From: Tubulanus polymorphus
Lineage: Eukaryota; Nemertea; Palaeonemertea; Tubulaniformes; Tubulanidae
Direction: 5' to 3'
NCBI RefSeq assembly: GCF_964204645.1
Contig: NC_134029.1
Coordinates: 20,726,450 to 20,790,449, forward strand
Length of the DNA stretch: 64,000 bases
Part shown: positions 11,816 through 23,000 of the stretch, piece after piece
Layout: each line of letters begins with the position of its first letter
Position numbering within the stretch: position 1 is the stretch's first letter
Program-made: the position numbers and the translations under genes
Notes under the pieces: model-generated
Told to the model about the DNA's origin: nothing
The model's database searches: none
Seen by the model: the letters and a program-made list of their open reading frames with translations, nothing else

Positions 11816-14364
11816 TGACAGCTGCGATCTACGCGATCTAGGACATTGTTATTATCGGAATTACGTTTAACGATATATTGATCGAACACGTTTTGTACGC
11901 CGTACGGTGGGAGTCTTCAGTCGAACTGAACACCGACGACGAGACTTGCGTTATGAAGAAAACAAAAAAAAACATTGTTAAAATTAAACCTCATATCATA
12001 ATTATTGATGATATTTAGAGTCTATAGCCAGTGATATAGGGTGATGGGTGTTGACAGGAGCAAGTATTAGACAGGATGCATCTACGCGTGTGTTATCGGT
12101 TGATTAGTGACTGATTTTGAATCCTCGTTTATTCCTGAACAGCCGCTGCTTATAGCCTGTCGTGGCCTGCCAGCAAATATCGCTTACAGCCTTTGTTAAC
12201 GCCTTCGAATGAGAATTGTTATCATTGTATTGAAATTATATAGAACTTATGGTTGGTTACGTGTGAAAGCCCAACGCACACGACGCCGGGGAATCGTGGA
12301 AACGGAAACATTTTTCCAAGAAATTTGGTTTCGGAATCAACATTTCCGAGATCAACCATGTTTGCTTCTCTGTTGTATGCGTTGGGCTTTAAAGTCAAGG
12401 ATGAACATGAAAAATCGAAACTAATTGTTGAGGGTGCGTGTAATTAGTCGAACCAGTTTGAGAAGCAATGTCTCTTTTATTTAGTCGGTAGAGGACATTA
12501 AAATCTAAATTTGAAGTTTAAACATTTTTGTGAAACCCAGCCTTAGATTATGCAATGTGTTTGAACAGATAAGACATCATATTTAAAAAGCAGCTATCTT
12601 TATCTATGACGCGAATACGATTTTCGAATCAGATATCACAGGAATCGGCGTTTTACTCAAATATTGATATAGTGTCGACCTGTAGTAAGTATTCCTATAT
12701 CACAGCAACTATTGAAATTACAGTAGACTCTGCCTATAGCGATAACGGTCTCAATTCATTCAAACCAGTAGAACGATAAAAAGATTTTATGTCCCTTCTG
12801 TTTGTCGATGTGAAAAAAAATCCGAAAATCTATATCGTTATATGTAACTTGTAACATTTTGCTGGTCTCGGCGTTACCACAATAGGCAGAGTCTACTGTA
12901 TTATAGTTCATGTGCAATAATCATTGAACAACATTTCAGCAAATTTTCCCGAAATTTATTTGATATTTCGCAGCATATCTTGGCGCTGTAAACCAACACT
13001 GGCATGCTTTGTGATAGCGCGCAGGCATTGCGTTCTCTCTATATCCTATCGCGCATCTTTCATAATGTCTCAGTCTGATTCTTTGTTTGTACATTTTTTC
13101 ATATTGTAAATATACAATGCGGATATAGTTATATCATTATAATTAATATTATTGCCTGTTTTGTAGTAACGTATGTGTATAATTTAGTTTTTCTTTCCAG
13201 GCTTGTCGAGGTAAATAATTGTACATTGCGTATAAACTTCGCCTTTAGTAGTGTATTGACAATAAATAAAGGTTGCGCGTATACGGGGATGAAATCAGTT
13301 CTTCGGGTTCACAGTTCGTCCGCTTTCAAACGCATAAAGCGTCGGCTACTGTTTTACACCGTGTAAAATTCGTTATGTAAATGTTACTACACGTATATTA
13401 TTTGTTAATTATTCATCGCGAATAACTGAAAGTCTGATTAGTGTTGAACCAATATCAATGAGTTTTATACGATGGTTTTCGATGTAGAATTGATTTGAGA
13501 ATATTTTCAAATGTCGACAATTTGGCCTGGTAGTCTATTTTTATGTACATACGGTAATTTTTGCTGATTGTGTACAGCGCCAACGGGCAGTGTTTTTCGA
13601 CTGTAATACTTCTTAAATACGATTTCGTTTATGTCTCAATCCAAAGCACAATTTACAGGTAGTCATTCACAAATCGTGACTAGTCAAGCTTCGTCGGGGC
13701 CTCATCTGATGGGCCCAGTCATACGTAGATATAAGTACCTCCTTTTACATTCAGTCGTGATCTCATCATCGATATAGATATTGAATCTGTTAAAAGATTC
13801 CCGAGCAGAAACTAAACTTCTATCATAAAAAGATTCCCCAGATCGACTTGTTACTTCACAGGTGGTGTCATTATTGTCTGTTTGTTTGGAGAAACATAAC
13901 TACTATGCACTAATCGAATACATTGATACTCTAAAAAAAGGAATTTTTTTATGTATGATTTTATGATTTTTATTCATGCATCTCCAGTTCATGTATGATT
14001 TGCAGCTTCACGTTTACTTTTATTAGTTGTTTCCGGTATAAGAGAGATATACTGATATCTCTACTACGCTCCTTCACATCTTCTGTTTGACAAAAGCCTG
14101 TAGAATTCTGCTGCTGGAAATTGTAATAAAAATAAAAATTTCAAGTATTCTACTGATTTTTACTCAGTTTGATGGTCGTCATCCGTAAGAAATGGTGAAT
14201 ATGAATCCGAAATCTAAAAAATTAACTCAATACATTATTTGCGTGTATATTTATGATTTTATTTACAAACTTAGAATTCAAAAACGCTAACAAAGAGTAA
14301 CCCCGAGTACATACAATTCAGCTACATGGATATATACATGTAGATGATAATTACAATCAGAATT
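11816..14364. other. UBE2K 3' UTR and intergenic sequence
   Basis: No coding exon recognised. The proximal part is probably UBE2K 3' UTR; the first plus-strand AATAAA cluster I see is at 13261, which would make a long UTR, and an earlier ATTAAA-type signal is possible near 11980. An inverted repeat (aaagcccaacgca near 12267, tgcgttgggcttt near 12380) brackets another probable MITE. The region also contains the pogo-type MITE listed separately. At about 14258-14263 there is an antisense AATAAA (tttatt on the plus strand), suitable for TALE copy 1. Confidence 0.45.
12721..12898. mobile_element. pogo/Tigger-like MITE with TA target duplication
   Basis: Termini cagtagactctgcctat and ataggcagagtctactg are perfect inverted repeats of 17 bp and continue imperfectly (agcgataacg against gcgttaccac). 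TA dinucleotides flank both sides (12719-12720 and 12899-12900). A CAG start plus TA duplication is the Tc1/mariner-pogo signature. Only 178 bp long, with no transposase. Confidence 0.8.
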
Positions 14365-15150
14365 TCAGCTGTTTTCTTTGATGAGTCCCATGATTCTATT
14401 CACCACTGTAGCTGGATCGACGATATATTTCTTGTTCGAAGGTTGTAACAATTCGTCGCAGAAAGCGTAAAGTTGTTCCTCTAGTTTTCGTTTCTCAGTT
14501 CTCGGTCGAGTATTATGCGAACGATTTCTCTTGTTCGAAAACCAGGCCGTTACTTGATTGACTTGGATTCCGCCGGCTAACGACATTTCTTGTTTATCGG
14601 TTTCCGTCGGGTACGGATTATCGCGGTGAATTTCGTACCAATTCGTCATAATCTGCACGGCTTGTTCCGGAAGAGGAGAGTTCTTTTGATGAGATGTATC
14701 GTTGTCTTTACGTCTTCGTTTAGCTTTGAGTTTCTTTCTCGGTTCAGTTTTGATGCTTGAAGCGTCGGAACTGGTGCTGATGTTCGAAGCGTTAGAACTG
14801 ATGCTAATGTTCGAAGCACTAGAACTGGTGCTGATTCTGCTGCTATCACTGGTACCGTACGAACTGCTACTGACATCTGATCCCTGGTTCAGCGCTGGAG
14901 ACATCCCGGATTGCTGTGGGTGATGAAACCATCTTGCTGTATCTATCGGCGATGGCATCTCTAGCGGTGCTGCTTGGTACGGTTGATACCTGGGTATCTG
15001 GTATGTTGGCGTAGACCACGCTTGCGGTACAGTCTGGTATTCTATATATGGCACGGATGATAACTCGGGCATCGTGTGGTACATAGTCTGTAACGGTGGT
15101 GTTTGACGTCCGTATCCACTGGTAAAACTTGCTGACATAGTTGAATACAT
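14365..15150 (-). CDS. TALE-class homeobox protein, copy 1 (SPILE-like)
   Basis: Single-exon gene of 261 residues. Residues 1-100 are rich in Y, P, Q and S. Residues ~104-131 hold three 9-residue ISTSSxASN repeats. A basic KLKAKRRRK stretch precedes a 63-residue homeodomain at ~148-210. The homeodomain has the three-residue TALE insertion between helices 1 and 2 (NPYPTE) and ends WFSNKRNR, with serine at position 50 and asparagine at 51. PBX, MEIS, TGIF and IRO proteins carry other residues at 50, and no MEIS, PBC or IRO box is visible, so this is a divergent TALE. Spiralians have fast-evolving lineage-specific TALE (SPILE) genes used in early embryonic patterning; assignment to that group is inference. 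A near-identical paralogue lies at 48008-48847 in inverted orientation. It sits between UBE2K and N4BP2, in the same direction as N4BP2. Confidence 0.9.
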   Translation of the reverse strand: MYSTMSASFTSGYGRQTPPLQTMYHTMPELSSVPYIEYQTVPQAWSTPTYQIPRYQPYQAAPLEMPSPIDTARWFHHPQQSGMSPALNQGSDVSSSSYGTSDSSRISTSSSASNISISSNASNISTSSDASSIKTEPRKKLKAKRRRKDNDTSHQKNSPLPEQAVQIMTNWYEIHRDNPYPTETDKQEMSLAGGIQVNQVTAWFSNKRNRSHNTRPRTEKRKLEEQLYAFCDELLQPSNKKYIVDPATVVNRIMGLIKENS

Positions 15151-15205
15151 GATTCTAGATGTGTATCACTTGAAGCAACTGATGAAACAAACCAAAAATC
15201 CTCTC

Positions 15206-15254
15206 TATTTAAAGCATTAGGCTCCTCCCATTGGAGTAAATGACACAATTGTCA
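15206..15254 (-). promoter_or_regulatory. TALE copy 1 core promoter: TATA-like box and inverted TGACA sites
   Basis: Read on the minus strand, TTTAAATA lies at 15206-15213, 56 bp upstream of the ATG. The palindrome-like TGACAATTGTGTCA lies at 15241-15254. Both, and almost every base between them, are the same in front of copy 2. TGACA is the known core of MEIS/TGIF-type TALE sites, so autoregulation is possible but untested. Confidence 0.55.
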
Positions 15255-16020
15255 CTAATTAACCTTAGATCACTCAGTAGTAGGGTAACCTGCCTAATTA
15301 ACTACCAATCAGTACTTTGTGCTAAGTGATCTAATACTTAATTAGGTTGTTAATTACTCCTAATCCGACTATAAATCACAGTTTTCCTCATTGAGTTCAA
15401 AGAAATTCACTCAAATGACTACATGAGTGATGGATGCTTTCCTTCAACTATCAACTAAGAAGCCAAATAAAGTTATACAATTTCATTTTTATTACATAAC
15501 AAAAATAGTTTTCAACAATGCTTTTAGAATATCATAGTATAGTATACAGAGTATTGTGTAGTAAACATTAAAATTAAAATCAAATAACATGACCATGATT
15601 ATTACAGAAATATTCAAACATTTTCAAATTTAATTGGTTATTGCTTCCACTGTCTCGCTAATCTAAAAATGCATTATTTAAAAATTGGTCAGACATAAAA
15701 TTTACAACACAATGCTGCCCATAACAACTTATGTACAAAAACATGTATACAATTTACCAAATACATAAATCGTTAAAAACCTATAATGAATTTACATAGC
15801 TGCAGTTAGTTACCGAAAGACTTGTCATGTAATATTCGTCAATGTCGTATGTTTTTTACTTAAGCCTAGTCTACACTACGCTTGAAACACAGGTTCAGTG
15901 CATAGTTTAACGTAAGATCCGTTTTAGACCTTCTTGAAAAAGAAAACATTAAACCCACGTTTGCATCGAAAACCCTGGTTCAATGAGCCAGTGAGTGTAG
16001 ATGTAGCTTTAGTAATAGCT
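15255..16020. other. TALE copy 1 upstream region and probable N4BP2 3' UTR end
   Basis: No coding exon. 15255-15370 is rich in TAATTA homeodomain-type cores. An antisense AATAAA lies at 15488-15493 and could terminate N4BP2, giving it a 3' UTR of about 1.5 kb that includes the minisatellite. A probable MITE covers about 15856-16013, with ends resembling taagcctagtctacac on the left and gagtgtagatgtagctt on the right. Confidence 0.45.
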
Positions 16021-17004
16021 TAGTATTTGAATGAAGAGGTTCGTCTTTCGAAATTATGGTTCACTATTTGAATGAAGAGGTTTGTCTTTCGCAAATATGG
16101 TTCACTATTTGAATGAAGAGGTTTGTCTTTCGCAAATATGGTTCACTATTTGAATGAAGAGGTTTGTCTTTCGCAAATATGGTTCACTATTTGAATGAAG
16201 AGGTTTGTCTTTCACAAATATGGTTCACTATTTGAATGAAGAGGTTTGTCTTTCGCAAATATGGTTCACTATTTGAATGAAGAGGTTCGTTTTTCACAAA
16301 TATGGTTCACTATTTGAATGAAGAGGTTCGTCGTTCGCAAATATGGTTCACTATTTGAATGAAGAGGTTCGTCTTTCGCAAATATGGTTCACTATTTGAA
16401 TGAAGAGGTTCGTTTTTCACAAATATGGTTCACTATTTGAATGAAGAGGTTTGTCTTTCGCAAATATGGTTCACTATTTGAATGAAGAGGTTTGTCTTTC
16501 ACAAATATGGTTCACTATTTGAATGAAGAGGTTCGTCGTTCGCAAATATGGTTCACTATTTGAATGAAGAGGTTCGTTTTTAGCAAATATGGTTCACTAT
16601 TTGAATGTAGAGTTTCGTCTTTCACAAATATGGTTCACTATTTGAATGAAGAGGTTCGTCGTTCGCAAATATGGTTCACTATTTGAATGAAGAGGTTCGT
16701 CGTTCGCAAATATGGTTCACTATTTGAATGAAGAGGTTTGTCTTTCGCAAATATGGTTCACTATTTGAATGAAGAGGTTTGTCTTTCACAAATATGGTTC
16801 ACTATTTGAATGAAGAGGTTCGTCGTTCGCAAATATGGTTCACTATTTGAATGAAGAGGTTCGTTTTTAGCAAATATGGTTCACTATTTGAATGTAGAGT
16901 TTCGTCTTTCACAAATATGGTTCACTATTTGAATGAAGAGGTTCGTTTTTAGCAAATATGGTTCACTATTTGAATGATAAGGTTCGTCGTTCGTAAATAT
17001 GGTT
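16021..17004. repeat. 41-bp minisatellite, 24 tandem units
   Basis: The unit reads ttcactatttgaatgaagag followed by gttcgtctttcgcaaatatgg. The phase is kept exactly from the first tatttg at 16024 to the last at 16967, so there are 24 units with no indels. Variants (gtttgt, gttcgtttttagc, gtagagtttcg, cgttcgc) recur at a 287-bp spacing, that is every seven units, around 16571 and 16858. On the minus strand it begins 4-5 bases after the N4BP2 stop codon, so it is probably transcribed in that 3' UTR. Confidence 0.95.
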
Positions 17005-17008
17005 TCAA

Positions 17009-20000
17009 TCAAATAGTAACTTTTAATAATCCATCATTGAGCTTTTGAAATCTGTTGAAAAATAAAAATCATAATCGAATACCAGTCCTAGCATAAATAT
17101 ACCAATCATGATCAGAAATAGTTTAACGTAACTTACTTGTATTTGGACGTCTTTAGGAAATTAAGAATAGCCGGTTTTACTTTAGGTATTCCGCCTCTAC
17201 TGTGCAACCCTCTCCCGGTGATTATTGTCAGATGTCGTTTTCTCGTGCCAGGATTCTTGCTTATTTCTGAAAGTGATCACAATCAAAATCATAATGTTAT
17301 CTGCATTATAAAGAAGCCCCACAGATGTCCATATACAGAAGAAATGAGTTTTTTTTGCAGAAAACAGTTGAGCAGGTTTTTTATCTCAGTAAGCAGCAAA
17401 GAATTGGAGCTATTCTTGAAGTTTGCATCAGCTAGATTATTTAAATCATTCCAGTTACAAACAGAGGAAGTCAATTGATTGAGCTATCATTCCATATTTA
17501 TAAGCGTAGATAATACTTCGTAACTTCTAAGATTTTAAACTGCATGAAGGAGATTCGAAATGCAAGTTCAACTAACCTTCCGTTCGACAAGCGATAACAT
17601 TTTTCAAAGCATCTACAGCTTCATTCGCATGCAACCCGTGCAAATCCAACTGATTCGTCTCATTCAAATTAGAATTCCTAGATGATCGATGAATAAATAA
17701 ATTCAATTTCAGAAATAAAGTAGTAGAATGAAAATAAGGATACGCAAGTGTAAAATCTTCAATTCAAAAAAATTATTTTACTTCAATAACTGTATAGAGA
17801 TTTTGAATTTTTCATTTAACTGAAAGTGACTAATCAATCAGTAATTAATGAAAATACAATAATTAATGATTGAATCTAGAAACCAAGTCACTAATTAATC
17901 TATTCATCTATATTAAACAGTTTACATTCAAATCATTAGTTAAGCTTATTAACCACAAATCAGTCTCATTCAAATGAGTTGTTGTAAATCATATTCAAAA
18001 CCATGGGCAATTACCGGGCCAGTTCGCCCTGGGATGATTGAATGAGGAAACGGTGCGCTACTATTTCAGCAGTTTCACAATTTTCACGTACGTATACACG
18101 TATGACCACTACGTACCTGTATTGCATTATGCTTTCAGATGCGCGTCTGTTCGCCTCTTGAAATTTCTCGTTATGACGATGACCCTTAAAATCAGAAATG
18201 ATAAAATCTTAGAAATGATTTCGAATACCATCTAGCTGCGATGTTGAATTCAGATATGTGAGAATCTTCCGCGTCAAACTACACAGTACACCAACTACCT
18301 GTTGTGAATAGAATGCTGCAACTTGTTTTTGCCCGTTTCTATAAGCCGTCTGCGCTTTCTGGAAACATTCATGCCACAGTTTGTAATGTAAAGTTGCTTC
18401 GGCGCGAAAGTCGATGTAATCCGGTTCTTCGTATTCCTGATAGATGTGCATCTCTTCTTCATCAGCCCCTGTCCTCTCACCCATATACTACAACACACCA
18501 GAAACAAAATTGATGCGCAATTTAACAACGGTTCTCGGGCTCAGGCTCAAATCTGGAACTCTGAAATCCAATTTTCGATACGTTGTATTTAGGGCCAAAG
18601 GGCTAAATTTTTTAAAATTTCGACCCTGTTCTTCAGTTATGAGGTCATCTTCAAGGTCATGTCGCTGAAAAACAGTTTTTAGTGCCTAGTTTTGATGGTA
18701 GGTGGTGCCCTGGACCAATTCTTTGCAACTAGCCCCCCATACTAACATTATACCCAAGTTTCTTCAAGATCGACCATCTATTAATGAAGCTAAATCGCTG
18801 AAAGACAGACAGCACAAAAATAAGGCTTTCGTAAAATAAGCCCAAGAACCAATAAATTATGCAGAGGTCAGACAGACATGCAAAAAGTTGTACAATATCA
18901 ACAGCTACCAGTATACAAAATCAAAATAGCTGAGAGAAAATATACTCTTTCAGTCAAACCAAGAACGTGATGATGAGGTTGAATGGAATTTACCTACCGC
19001 AATTTCAATACCTTGGGATTTGTTTCTGAACTTACTTCACTTTTGAGGCTTTCTTGTTGAGCTTGTCTTATTAAATCTTGTTCATACTGCAGCAAGCATT
19101 CCTCTTTAACTATTGTATCATTCGTCAAATCCATTCCGCACGATAGTTTAATAGCCTGAACGGTCGGACCCAAAGCATGACTGTAAACGTGAACATAGTC
19201 GGAAATCTAATTACCGGAAACTCAGCGAATACTGTTACCGGTTACCTGAGCTGTTTGAAACAAAACGTACTTGTTAGCCTGGTAGATTTCATCCAAATCT
19301 TCCTGGTCGATTTTCGGAAAGGTTTCATACAGTTTTTGTCGTTTCAATTTTGTAGCTAAAGTTTCTCCCGACAAACTACGCGCGATTCCACGAGATTTTA
19401 TCTACCGGTAAAAAGTTTTTTTTTTTTTTATTAATAAATTGAAAAATTACACTTCGAATTCTTGAGATTCAAAATCAACTCGATTCAATTCTTCAACTCA
19501 CATAATCCTCTTTAGTTAGTTCTAAAGCCATCTGTTCGTCCATGATATGCTGAAATTGAGAACCTGATTGACTTTTCGATGATGTAGCAGCGCTACTAAT
19601 TTTCAGGGGAATAACACCAGCTAAAGTCGGCGTGATATTACTTTTTGTAGTTGCTGAAGTTGTTAATCTTTGCAGCTTTGCCAACTTATCCTCTTCTGCT
19701 TGTAGTTTCTGAGCTAGCTCTCCATCTAAATGGATAACAAGTTAAAGGTTAAAGACTTGAAGCTTGTATTCATTTGGGATTGAAATTAAGTAATACCAGA
19801 GGCCATCCTTATATATTGGAAAAAAGACAATGCCATATGAACTTTAGATCAAAATAATCTACTAATAGAATAGTTAACTACTGGGACACTCTGCCTACTG
19901 AAGTTGTGGAAGCACTGTCTGTGAATTCATTCAAGACTTGACAATTATTGGAAAGATTACGAACTGAAAACTAACTTTAAACTATATAGACACTAACGAT

Positions 20001-23000
20001 ACCTCAGCAATATTGAGCATTAACTTTAATTTAACAACTGTGTATCGTTAAACAGTGTTTTAGGATCGCCAAAGCGGTCCATCGCTTGATTTTACTGATG
20101 CCGTTACTGCTACTGAATATGACTTACCTTTTTGGATCAGCTCATTAATTTCATTCTCTTCGTTAACAAACGTCTCTCTAATTGACTTTGACCACGCTCT
20201 GTGGAGCTGACGGGCAAAACTTTGCGACATTTTCACGCATAGGTCTTCCGTGCTCAGTGAACCTGCCGATGAATATGTACAGACTTTTAACACGTAGCGG
20301 TATGTTTGAGATACGGCGGTACTAAAAATCATTTTCAAAGTAGTTACCTGGGTTGATATGAAATCCAACAGGTCCAAAGAATTCCATTAATTTTCGGGCA
20401 GTTTGTGGGTCTAAATGTAATTCTAAAGAAAACTCTCCACCACTAGTTCGTGGTAATCCTGGATCCTTGTAATCCACTGAACCAGCATTATTGTGATATG
20501 CACTACTCAAACAAGGATCTGGGAGTCGTCCACTGAAAGATGGCTTTTCTTGCGAATAATCATCAACTTTATCGGGTTGCAGAATGATATTTTGGTGTTT
20601 CGCAGAATTTCTACGTTCTGGTGTCACATTTCCGCGATGATCTTGTAACTTATCGAGGGAATGAGATCGCGCTGTGAGTCGATCCACTGATTCCCTTAAA
20701 GGTGTACTTCCACGAGAATATTGTCCGTACAATTTTCCGTTGTGCTTTGGAGTAGCGGGTGAATGCTCTGATGATTTCATCAACTCTAATCCTTCAACAG
20801 AAACAACTGGTAATGAAGCCATCTTGTCACTGGGAGACAAATCTTCAATCTGTGACGAGGTTTCTAATCTGATAGCCGGATTACAGTCATTATATTCAAT
20901 AGCTGAGTCTAGCAATAAATCCACAGCCCATTCCGCATTTGAATCACACTTGATGAGTAAATCTAGAAGGTCAGCCTCGGTGATATGTGGAAAGACACTT
21001 TTTAAGAATATCAGCTTCGACTCGTTCGATTCAATCAAAAGATCATCGGTCGAACAGCTTTTATCGAAAGTGGCTCTATTACAAACGGATGGCGATCGTG
21101 GATAATCGTTACACGAGTACGCTTCATCGGAAAACGCGACGTTTAAGTTTCGACTCGGCGAAACAATTGGAAGACCGTGGTTCGATGATTTTCCAGCTAG
21201 TATACGATAAACCAGAGCGAAATCTTCAGGGGCGGTAAAAACATTGGCATCTTTGGTTGAAATTACAGGAGTATCAACCATCGAGCTGATTGGTATTATA
21301 TTAGAAGCGTTGGTAGTCATCGGTTGGAAGCCTAATGTAGACCAGTCAGGAGATGGACACTGGAACAATCCGCTCGGAAGATCAATTTCATCTTTTCTTT
21401 TTGACTTTCTGCGTGGAGTACGTCTTTGTTTAGGGGATTCACTGTTCATATTTTCCTTCTGATCAGTCTTTTGATGAGTCCAAGTGGCCCATCCGTCTGA
21501 TTGTGATTCCGGGATTTCATTTACCTGCGACTTTGTTTCATCAACTCCTTTCCAATACTGCGCTTCACTAAAATCTCTGTAGCTCTTCACACTAGTTGAT
21601 TCCTCGATCCAAAAATATTCCTCTGGCACCCAGATTTCATTTTTCGAGTTCTCATTTGAAACTGGACTTTCAACAATAATATCAGATTGAAGGCTAGAAT
21701 CTTCCTTTATCTCGGTTCTTTTCACTTCTATAATCTCGATATCCTCCTTCGCTGTTGCAATTTCTCCATATTCATCTTTTACAGCATCTCTCTGCTTGCT
21801 ATAATTCACATCTCTATCATTTTCCCCTTCTGTGTCTTTCCTATCTTTTTCTATCAAATCTTTTTTGATCTCAAATTCAACCGGATCAACTTTATGACTT
21901 TCGTCGGATATGTCGTCAATTTCTACAGTACTGTCTTCTTCGATAATTACGTCATCATCCTCGGAATCATCATCATCGTACTGTTGTACAAGCTGGAGTC
22001 CAAGTGATGTTGGCACAATCAGAGAAATCTTCTTTCCACTTGACTCATCATCATTCTTATCAGATTCACTTGCAGTCACATTCTGCTCAATCGAATAATT
22101 AGATACAATCTCTCCTTCAATTTCTACAGACCCTTCAGTTGCTTTGATGTCAGTAGCTGAAGGTTTTTTACTTTCATGGGAAACTTCAAAGCCCGGTGCA
22201 GTATTATTTGAAGACGACAAAATTTGATGTGAGCTTGTGTCTAGCTGATTAGTCTCTTGGCATACTTCATCACACTCTGCATCATAATATAAACTTATTT
22301 CATCTGCTTGACTTTCTTCCGAACTGTCAACCTCTAAACACGGCTTTACTTCCGGATCTACAGAAATATTATCCGGAAGATCTTCCTTTTTAGTAGCACC
22401 AGCGTTTGTTTCTACATCTGGACTAATCGATTCATCACAAACATTCACAGCATCTGTAAGGCTTGCATTTTCTTCACAAGTTACAAATGATTCAAAACTC
22501 GATCGAACAGATCCCTCTTGAGCTAACAATTTGCTTTTGTCGAATATAAAATCATCTACAGGTGCAATCACAGCATCATCCTTTTCGAAACTTATCCCAG
22601 CAGATTCTAAAGCAACAGTAGCGGACACATCATCAGGTAGTTCCGCAGATTGTACCGGTTTCGCAATATCTCTAGCAACCTCATCACTGGATAACGAACA
22701 ACTATCGAGCACAATAATATCATCCTCTTCCGCAGTAGTTGATACACTTTTAATTTCATCGAAACTCTTCGAGGGCTCGTCTCGCGATATATCATCGGAA
22801 TTTTCAATGCTGCGTTTGTCATCCGTAGTTTTAAGATTTTCCTCAGCAGCAATATGGTTTCTATCAGGGGGACAATTTATCGTTTTTCTAAAGCAAATAG
22901 ATACAGAAATGTTGTCTGAGTTAAGATGCATTCTCATAGATGCACTATATCTTGAGGAAAGCATATTACCTGTGCTTGGGAAATGCGGTAACTTTTGCTG

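Noticed and set aside
16021-17004. CRISPR-like array
   Set aside because: Units are contiguous with no unique spacers, and the locus is in an animal genome. It is a minisatellite.
17134-17139. In-frame TAA directly after the SMR exon of N4BP2 as the real stop
   Set aside because: The exon has a strong donor (GTAAGT) overlapping that TAA. Splicing to 17051-17009 restores the missing last SMR strand (NDGLLKVTI) and keeps the total in frame.
20674-22007. Plus-strand ORFs opposite the large N4BP2 exon
   Set aside because: Antisense shadows of a 2.5-kb coding exon.
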